Assembly (NCBI GenBank): GCA_005406025.1 | Contig: BGZK01000021.1 | Span: forward strand, 1-64,000 | DNA from: Eumeta japonica | Lineage: Eukaryota; Arthropoda; Insecta; Lepidoptera; Psychidae | Direction of reading: 5' to 3' | Length of the DNA: 64,000 nucleotides | The notes under the pieces: model-generated | Seen by the model: the letters and a program-made list of their open reading frames with translations, nothing else | Database searches by the model: none | What the model was told of the DNA's origin: nothing | Translations under genes and position numbers: made by a program | Part shown: positions 57,631 through 64,000 of the stretch, one piece after another | How the letters are laid out: each line of letters opens with the position of its first letter | Position numbering within the stretch: position 1 is the stretch's first letter

Positions 57631-58514
57631 ATTTATGTAAATTAACGAACTTTGTCAAATAAAATACGCAAATAGGAAAATAATTCTAACCTTTTGACGA
57701 TATTGCTTTTTAATGCAAAAAAAATGGTGAAAATTATTTAAAAATGCACGATCAAGACTGAACTCTGTTTGTCTATGGTTAAGAAATAACATCTTAACTC
57801 ACGTAAAAATCTAAATATATAGTAGTTTCCGTCCCTAGTACAATCAAAGCCATAAATTAATACAATTTAGTGGCTTACACATGTTATAGCTTGCGAAAAA
57901 CTTGCTCGTGTCTTAAATTACAGAAATCAGATGAATATAACTGTCTTGGTGTCCTTATTGACGACCTCACATTGACTAACTTGCAGATAGAATTCGTAAG
58001 CTTATTTACATTTTAAAACAGGTATATCGTTGATTTCCCTACTCTTAAAACCGTCTCGGAGTCTCTTTGTAAATCCCTCATGCTTTATTGCATTATGTCT
58101 TGAGGCAGCGCATATAATACAGGTATAAACTTAGAACGGGCTCAAAGATTAGTACTGAAGGTCAGGTCTTTCCTTCCTTTTAGATATCCCAACTTAGAAC
58201 TGTACAAAATCTGGAAATTCCTAACAGTCCGTCAACTATTTATTCTGAATACAGTTCTCAAAGAGCACTCGGTTGTCACATTCGATGCATCACTCATAGA
58301 TTTAAAACGTGGAAATGTGTGCCCTCTGAACAGGCCTTCGACTGCATTCGCACAATGTTTCTATGAGTTTTTGGGTCCGTATCCGTATAATAAAATGAAT
58401 AAACACTTATCGATATATGCCTCAACAAAATACGAGTGTAAAAACAAAGTTACACGGTTTTTACTGAAACAAGACTATGATGACACGGAGGCTTTCTTAA
58501 ACATTGCCGAATGA
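57370..58514 (+). mobile_element. Non-LTR retrotransposon reverse transcriptase, split by a TA microsatellite
   Basis: Left piece: EAFVVV-type text, then YGIRGK-like FSGIRGKQLQLFEDKFCSRL and QCVKINNSISGQPSCDLRCP. This is the reverse transcriptase region just before the VPQGS motif, where a TA/GT run (57,552-57,630) begins. Right piece: YNCLGVLIDDLTLTNLQ, KTVSESLCKSLMLYC, INLERAQRLVLKVRSFLPFR, YPNLELYKIWKFLTVRQLF, RPSTAFAQCFYEFLGPYPYN and KNKVTRFLLKQDYDDTEAF, ending in TGA at 58,514. The polymerase active-site block (FADD) is missing, and stops and frameshifts are present. It belongs to a Jockey/CR1-like group common in Lepidoptera. Confidence 0.85.
57552..57630. repeat. (TA)33(GT)6 microsatellite inside the retrotransposon
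   Basis: An uninterrupted TA run to 57,618, then GT repeats. It sits where the reverse transcriptase VPQGS/FADD region should be. Confidence 0.95.
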
Positions 58515-58639
58515 AATTCAGGAATATCATTTACTACGTTTCAATTACATTTTTACTACTTTTTGTTTTCATTCGGTTCATATACATATTTTTGTTGCTT
58601 TTTTCAAATGAAAAATCGCTTGATAATCATTACATGTCT

Positions 58640-58866
58640 TATCTCCTGACTTGACGACCCCTACTTCTTTAGCCGACTCTTGGTTGCCAGAGAGTGACTT
58701 GCTTGCTCCATTTGTTAATGGAGTGGCGAGTCAGGAGATGGGAAGATGACTTGAAACAGACAGCGGGACCATTATGGTTAAAAGTAGCAAGGGACAGGAC
58801 CCATTGTAAGGAATTCGAGGAGGCCTATGCCAAAAGACAGACCGTACTTAGGGACTTCTTGTAACC
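58640..58866 (+). mobile_element. RTE-like retrotransposon C-terminus and 3' end
   Basis: An open frame at 58,733-58,864 reads RRWEDDLKQTAGPLWLKVAR, then DRTHCKEFEEAYAKRQTVLR, then DFL and TAA. This 'RW-DDIK-TAG-W-A-DR-W---EEAY' ending is the typical extreme C-terminus of RTE-like retrotransposons. The short run to the left has a GCTCCATTTGTTAATGGAG inverted repeat. Only the 3' tip is present. It lies next to, but is of a different family from, the reverse transcriptase at 57.4-58.5 kb. Confidence 0.75.
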
Positions 58867-58886
58867 CTATGTTTGGGAATAAAAGG

Positions 58887-58955
58887 CTATTATATTATGA
58901 TGTGTCCTACCCTTGAATGCGTGTGCATTCAAGGGTAGGACACATAATATAATAG
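58887..58955. repeat. 31-bp hairpin with 4-nt loop
   Basis: The left arm (58887-58920) and right arm (58925-58955, GCATTCAAGGGTAGGACACA...) are exact complements except for a 3-nt ATG bulge in the left arm. The loop is GTGT. It starts 23 bp after the stop codon of the RTE-like fragment. Such a stem could fold as RNA or extrude as a cruciform. It may instead be a fold-back formed at insertion. Confidence 0.9.
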
Positions 58956-60724
58956 TATAAATGTGTATTTATACACTAAACATGCAGTAATTCAACAACA
59001 ATAAATTCTAAACAATAAACATGCAACAATAAATCCACAAATATAAGTACTCTCACTTTCACACACAACTTGTGTATTATTTTGTACGTTTCCTTTCTCT
59101 CCCATCTCTGTTTTAATTATTTATTATGTGCACTTGATTAAAATTGAAAAAAAATTATTGAGTCACGTATTACCGAGACGATGCTCAGGGATGGGTGTTT
59201 GGAAACTTATAACACAAGATTAACTTAGCTTAGATTCCAATAAGTCACAATAGTCCCTATTGTTACTCATTTTTTATAAATTAATGTCCTTAAACTATTG
59301 TGGAGGAAATAAAGAATAATAATAATAATAGTTATTATTATTATTATTATCGATATATAGATCGATCTTCCGCCGCTACATTCGCCTCCGCGCGTACCTC
59401 ACGCTTTCGACTGTCAAGCGGTAGCCGACAGCTCGTCACTGGATCATGTCCAGTCGCGTCCTCCATTTCCATCGACTGATGGAACCGTTCGACATCGTAC
59501 GTAGTCACGTGCTTAAGGCCCGACTATATTCTCTTACATTTCTCTTATTCTCTCTCTCTCTCTCTCATATCCTCATCAAATATGAGAAAAAAATCAATAA
59601 CACTGGAAATTAATATACATTTATATTAAGACTTTCAACTGTTCTTCTCGTCTTCTATTTTCTCCTTCTCCTGCAAATTATTTTATAAGGGATCAATACC
59701 TGAAATAAATTGCGTCCAGGTAAATAAAAATCCACATTTGACAGTTAGTAAGACAAATTGAATGTTTCGCAATAAATAGGTTTTAATGATTTATTATTCT
59801 TATAACCTTGTCAAATTTCAAGCCAATACAAATTTAGCACCAGAAACCATCTGTCACAGACAAACCAGTAGACACAAAATTTTCAAAATAAAATCAAAAT
59901 CAACTTCTTTTATGTAATTACTTATTTTAGAATTTAACAAAATCAGGTTCAGTGAAAACGAATGAAATTGTAAGTTACAAGAAGGTTGTTTGATTTCTTA
60001 AACCGACTAAATACAAGAAATTTGTGAACTTTCACATAAAACTTTTATTATAGTCGTTATGCAAATTTGAGAAATTCTTACTTTCATAAGCACAATATAT
60101 TTATAGTTTATAAAAAGTAATTAAACTTTTTGATTCAACACGTGAAAAAGCATTAATTAATGTTTTAATTAAAATTTTTTCACAAACCCTATTCCGTTAT
60201 TCGTTGTCTAAAATACCTTTTATTCTTAAAGTAGTATACAATATTACCCAAAGTAAAAATAATAAATATATTTTATTACATGTAACTTAATCTAATCGAT
60301 TGCAGTGAATAAACAGCGACTACATCCATTAGTGTTGTGGATAAATTACAATAATTTTGCACTTACTACAAAGTGTTAAAAGAAAAACAGTTGATATAAG
60401 GTTCTTATTTATATTTTGAAAATTATAGCATAGTTAGCATATTGATTAGTTATTTAGAGAGGAGACACACCATACCGCAGACACATGACCGATTTTCAGT
60501 GAAGATATTTTTTGTAAGTTTTCCAAGACACTCGAGATTACACCACATTTAGACAAATCACAATCTGACTTAGACCATTCACTATGAAATAATACATTGT
60601 ATTACTTGTAGTTTACTAGTATTAGGCTAGTAGAGATAACTTAGACGACAAACCAGCATTGACGTAAGGACGACCCCTATTTGACGTAATGTACTGAATC
60701 CAGGCGTATATTTGTGAATAAAAT
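58956..60724. other. No recognisable gene; AAT microsatellite
   Basis: (AAT)n followed by (TTA)n at about 59,317-59,352 forms a self-complementary simple repeat. GC-richer DNA at 59,360-59,520 has small inverted repeats (ACTGGATCATGTCCAGT). A CT run lies at 59,548-59,566. The remainder is AT-rich. Confidence 0.4.
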
Positions 60725-61500
60725 TAACCGACTTCAAAGAGGGGACGTTCTGAATTCGATTGCATATTTTAGTGATGTTACTCCAGAATTCCATGATTTA
60801 CCAATTGAAGCTGATGTACATACTTTTTTAATGTAAAAGTTAATACTCTTAAATTTATCCTATTTTTGTCACAATTGAGACATGATGACGGGATGGACGA
60901 TGAACTGACGATACTCCTCAAATAATAAAGGCACACGTATATAATCTGGGTAATTTCTTAGTAAGTTATAATAACTTGGCTCTCGAGGTTGCATCATTTG
61001 GTAAAGTGGAATTTATGACGAAGACCACAGGTGGTCGCTGGAATGGAATGATAAATAGTTCACGGATCGCGATGAGATTTCGTTGAGATTGTTAAACAAC
61101 TCATGTCCATCAAAATGCCCATTGTGAAGTGGAACCGATGATGTAGTAGCAGCCAAGTTCTGATGATGGTTTGGAATTTCTTTCTTGAGGAACACTATTT
61201 CAAACGCTATAGGCACACATGCAGTACTTTTTTATTTTCTATAGTAACGCAAGGATTCGATTACGAGGACCATTTGATGAAACTAATCAACTTAGGTTCA
61301 TCCAAAGGCATGTAGTGAAGTGGAACTGATGGTGAAATACCAGCAGAACCACTCAAGACTCCAACGTTGCACGGAAATCGATTCTTAGTTACATAGCAAA
61401 GTAGCTTACAATATTGCTGTTTACGTTCTTCCAGCTTCTGGGTTGGGAAAAAGTCAGAAAACTTAAAGGTTTTGAATATCAACCGACTAGACGGCTCAGT
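60725..61500 (+). repeat. Lepidopteran dispersed repeat (AACCGACTTCAAA family)
   Basis: AACCGACTTCAAAGAGGGGA and CGTTCTGAATTCGATTGCA at 60,728 open a repeat I know as widespread in Lepidoptera. Inside, a GTxAAGTGGAACxGATGxTG motif recurs at about 61,003, 61,128 and 61,315. The copy ends near AAAGGTTTTGAATATCAACCG at about 61,485. Two short minus frames of 67 and 73 codons here are not genes. Confidence 0.65.
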
Positions 61501-61627
61501 ACAAGGGTGAGTCTTAAGGTGACTGCATTCTAACTAAAAATTTGGGTACCCTGAAATGATTATCAGTGCCTCCTTAAAATTTGGAATCAGAACTCATTTT
61601 CCACTTATAATAATATTATAATATTAG

Positions 61628-61660
61628 ATGAAAACCCGGCTTCGCTCGGGTGAAATGCGA
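61628..61660 (-). repeat. CCCGGCTTCGCTCGGGTG motif
   Basis: An isolated end motif of the same type that closes the degenerate-hexamer repeat copies. Probably a short remnant. Confidence 0.4.
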
Positions 61661-62057
61661 CTCATAATATACATGTAGGTATAAAATGTAGGAAGATATT
61701 TTTGTAGTTATCGGTTCTTAAGGCAGAGATTCTTATAGCATCGTTCATAGTGTTTAATAAATATAGTCAATTAAAACTGCAAAAGTTTTACACAAATAAT
61801 TTTAATTTTAAATCAACTTTCAAATTAAACTAACATAAATTAACAAAACAAATAGCTTTTAAGATTTATTCTTTGTGAACCTCTCTGTTTCACCGACGTG
61901 CTGAGTGGCGAGGCGTATGTGCGCTTAATATCCCACGTTTATTAATCTACTCGAGATGTCATTCGGTGTCAGTGACGGTTCGCTATAGTGGCCAATATGG
62001 CGACTGCGATTTGTCTGTCAGCATCATTAGAATTTAACAAAATACTCGACAATCCGA
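61661..62057. other. No recognisable gene
   Basis: AT-rich, then CG-richer toward the palindrome. A 63-codon frame from 61,988 crosses the palindrome and has no domain. Confidence 0.35.
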
Positions 62058-62151
62058 ATTTTGCGGATTTCCGCAAAATCTGCAAAATTTCCGCAAAATC
62101 CGCAAAGATTTCGAGTCGACAACATATATATGTTGTCGACTCAAAATCTTT
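62058..62151. repeat. CCGCAAAAT repeats and a 48-bp palindrome
   Basis: Several CCGCAAAAT/TGCAAAAT words and an ATTTTGCGG/CCGCAAAAT inverted pair occupy 62,058-62,104. A 48-bp palindrome follows at 62,104-62,151, with one mismatched pair only. Its centre, GAGTCGACAACATAT and complement (62,113-62,142), is perfect. Confidence 0.85.
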
Positions 62152-62939
62152 ATTCTTTTATGTTTTATTATTCAGGTAAGGTTTCGATCGAGTCTACCGT
62201 ACCCCTTGACGAAATTATTAATACAGATTATTATAAGTGGAAAATCATAATAATATTATAGTATTTCCACATAGTATAGTGTAATTGTAAATAGTTTTTA
62301 ATTGATTTTCTTGTTTTCATTTTTTTCATTTTGGAAGTTAAGTGATTCTTTTGACTTCATCTATCCAAGAATTTACATATATACAATTCTTAAGTGATGA
62401 TTTTAATCTAAAACCCGGTACTGGATTAAGCCGAAGTTGTGTGCAATACATGGCTAAGTTTGTAAGTAAATGTATGTAGAAATTAAAGGAAAAGTGCGAA
62501 TGTTATATTTTAACAATTAAACTTATTAAATGAGCTATTATCCTCTAAATATATCGTATATCCACATATCGGTATCGCGGACCTAACGATTTCGATGAGA
62601 ATTTGTTCTTTGGTAAAATATTGCTTTTCAAGTTTCGCTGTATAGGTGTCTACTAGGGAGAAACAAGAAAAAAGACATTCAAAATATTTTTATGTAGAGT
62701 TTCTTTATTTAGCGCTATTTCGTAGAATTTTGAAGGAATCATATTGTTGATATGTCATCGATTCTCAGCAACAAAAGACACTGCATTATGTGGACTACTT
62801 AGAGGCAATGAGTAAGTAAACATTGTATATTATTATATTATGCATCTAAATAGTTATTTGCAAAAACAAACGAAATTTTAAATGCTCAGCTTACTAGGTA
62901 GCAAGTATCAATTGCAATATTTTGTGTAGGTAAAGGGAG
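62152..62939. other. No recognisable gene
   Basis: AT-rich. Nothing identified. Confidence 0.35.
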
Positions 62940-63195
62940 GGATGGTGTTGAATCGCTCGACGCGTTGCGATTTCCGGTCGAGGAAACCGGCAACTTTACG
63001 CAACCGATACAAATTCGACAGTTGCTAGTTGCGGCAATTAGAAACTAACTTAGTCATCGATTGCAGCAACTGAAACTGTTGTAGATCGCCCGGAACTCGC
63101 AACTGGAGCTGCTACGTGTGCGCAGTTCCATTGACATATGTGTAAACAACTAGTTGCCAGTTGCTGCAATAGTTGCTCCATCTGCCGAGCGCCTA
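62940..63195. repeat. Cluster of GTTGC/GCAAC words
   Basis: At least ten GTTGC or GCAAC words on both strands, including AGTTGCTAGTTGCGGCAATT, TTGCAGCAACTG and AACTAGTTGCCAGTTGCTGC. The segment is GC-richer than its surroundings and highly self-complementary. It could be a small structured element. No family recognised. Confidence 0.45.
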
Positions 63196-63709
63196 AGCCG
63201 CAACGTAACACGCGCCGATGACGGTAATTATAAAGGACATAACGCTCGTACTTAAACTACATAATTATCACAACCAATCAATTTTATTTCCATTTGCGGT
63301 TTATCTGAAAGAGCTCATGAGCTTGTATGGACTCCACTTTTCAAGTAGATGAGCGGGTATATATTTTTCTTAGCGTTAAGTATGTCAATTTTGATTCACG
63401 AAAACAAAACGAAAAACCGACCATAATTACAATACCTCATCGTATGTTATTCCGTTAAGTGACTTTTTTTTTGGAAAAACTGTAGCGTCTCTCTATGATT
63501 AATTAATTTTTTATGTTTTTTTTTTTATTTGGGGAAAGTCAGTTGTGTAAGGTGGCTCAAACTAAATTAACTAGTAAAAGAAATGTTTTCAGTGATTTTT
63601 TTACATATTGAGTGTAAAGTAAATCAGTAGGTAAGTTTTTTCTTAGATTATACTATGCAGTTCTTTTGAAATATATATTCATTCTAAATTGCTTTGTCAT
63701 ATAGTATAG
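63196..63709. other. No recognisable gene
   Basis: AT-rich, with poly-T/A runs. Confidence 0.35.
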
Positions 63710-64000
63710 TCAAGGGGCAAACGAGTAAGCGAGCCATCAGACAGTAGGTAGTCACTGCCGCCGATGGACACCCGCAACTCTAAGGGAGACAACAATGCAT
63801 TTCCAGTTTCTTGGAAGGTAATAGAATATCTAGTAGAGTTTATGAAAGACGGAGAAGGCGGAGTGGGCCACCGGAACTCTCACTCACTGTACGAAGTAGA
63901 ACAGCGAAAGCTGCTACTTCACGTCCGTTTTCTATGCGAGTGTGGTATTTTACCCATTTGGTGGAGCCGGCCTAGTTTCGTAGTGCAAGTTAACTACAGA
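63710..64000 (+). repeat. Lepidopteran dispersed repeat (GGCAAACGAG family), cut by the window end
   Basis: GGGGCAAACGAGTAAGCGAG, CCATCAGACAGTAGGTAG, CCGATGGACACCCGCAACTC, GGAGTGGGCCACCGGAACTC, GCGAAAGCTGCTACTTCACG and GAGTGTGGTATTTTACCC run in family order to the edge. This is the best-preserved of the four copies in the window. Confidence 0.75.

Noticed and set aside
57413..57662. Tyr/Ile-repeat proteins on both strands
   Set aside because: Translations of a TA microsatellite. Only the plus-strand left part is a reverse transcriptase remnant.

Overview
The window looks like nuclear DNA from an insect, most probably a moth or butterfly (Lepidoptera). It is AT-rich, has no bacterial-style gene packing, and has no open frame longer than about 165 codons. 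It is densely filled with decayed transposable elements of types I recognise from lepidopteran genomes. I found no host protein-coding gene I can defend. Family names given here come from recognising motifs by eye, not from a search.

Layout. 1-4.4 kb: a decayed Tc1/mariner-superfamily transposase on the minus strand, between two copies (467-714, 2530-3219) of a dispersed repeat built on a degenerate six-base pattern. 4.4-8 kb: a 5S rRNA-like sequence with a T-run, then two decayed full-length mariner elements of different lineages. 9-14.3 kb: a minus-strand copy of the six-base-pattern repeat, a ~110-bp minisatellite, a 620-bp element with 18-bp perfect terminal inverted repeats, and the 3' end of a non-LTR retrotransposon. 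16.4-20.8 kb: an internally deleted mariner, a structured retroelement-like segment with two strong hairpins, the first copy of a 166-bp MITE, a tRNA-derived SINE, and a lone mariner terminus. 22-28.6 kb: three more copies of the six-base-pattern repeat, a lepidopteran dispersed repeat, and a four-copy 63-bp tandem array.

31-45 kb: MITE copy 2, retrotransposon 3' ends, two CpG-richer islands (one with a CRE palindrome and a TATA box), more dispersed repeats, a minus-strand mariner and two SINE-like copies. 48-53.3 kb: MITE copy 3, another retrotransposon 3' end, and a ~1.7-kb array of an AT-rich ~129-bp unit. 55-64 kb: a repeat with GGGTTCCGTACCC-type ends, a non-LTR reverse transcriptase split by a TA microsatellite, an RTE-like C-terminus followed by a long hairpin, a 48-bp near-perfect palindrome, and two further lepidopteran repeats, the last cut by the window edge.

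The elements do not form a pathway. The window reads as an intergenic or large-intron landscape. The best leads for something little described are the 129-bp array, the repeat family with a variable six-base core, the three-copy MITE, the 620-bp inverted-repeat element with a transposase-like start codon, the 5S-like copy, and an unusual number of long, nearly perfect hairpins.
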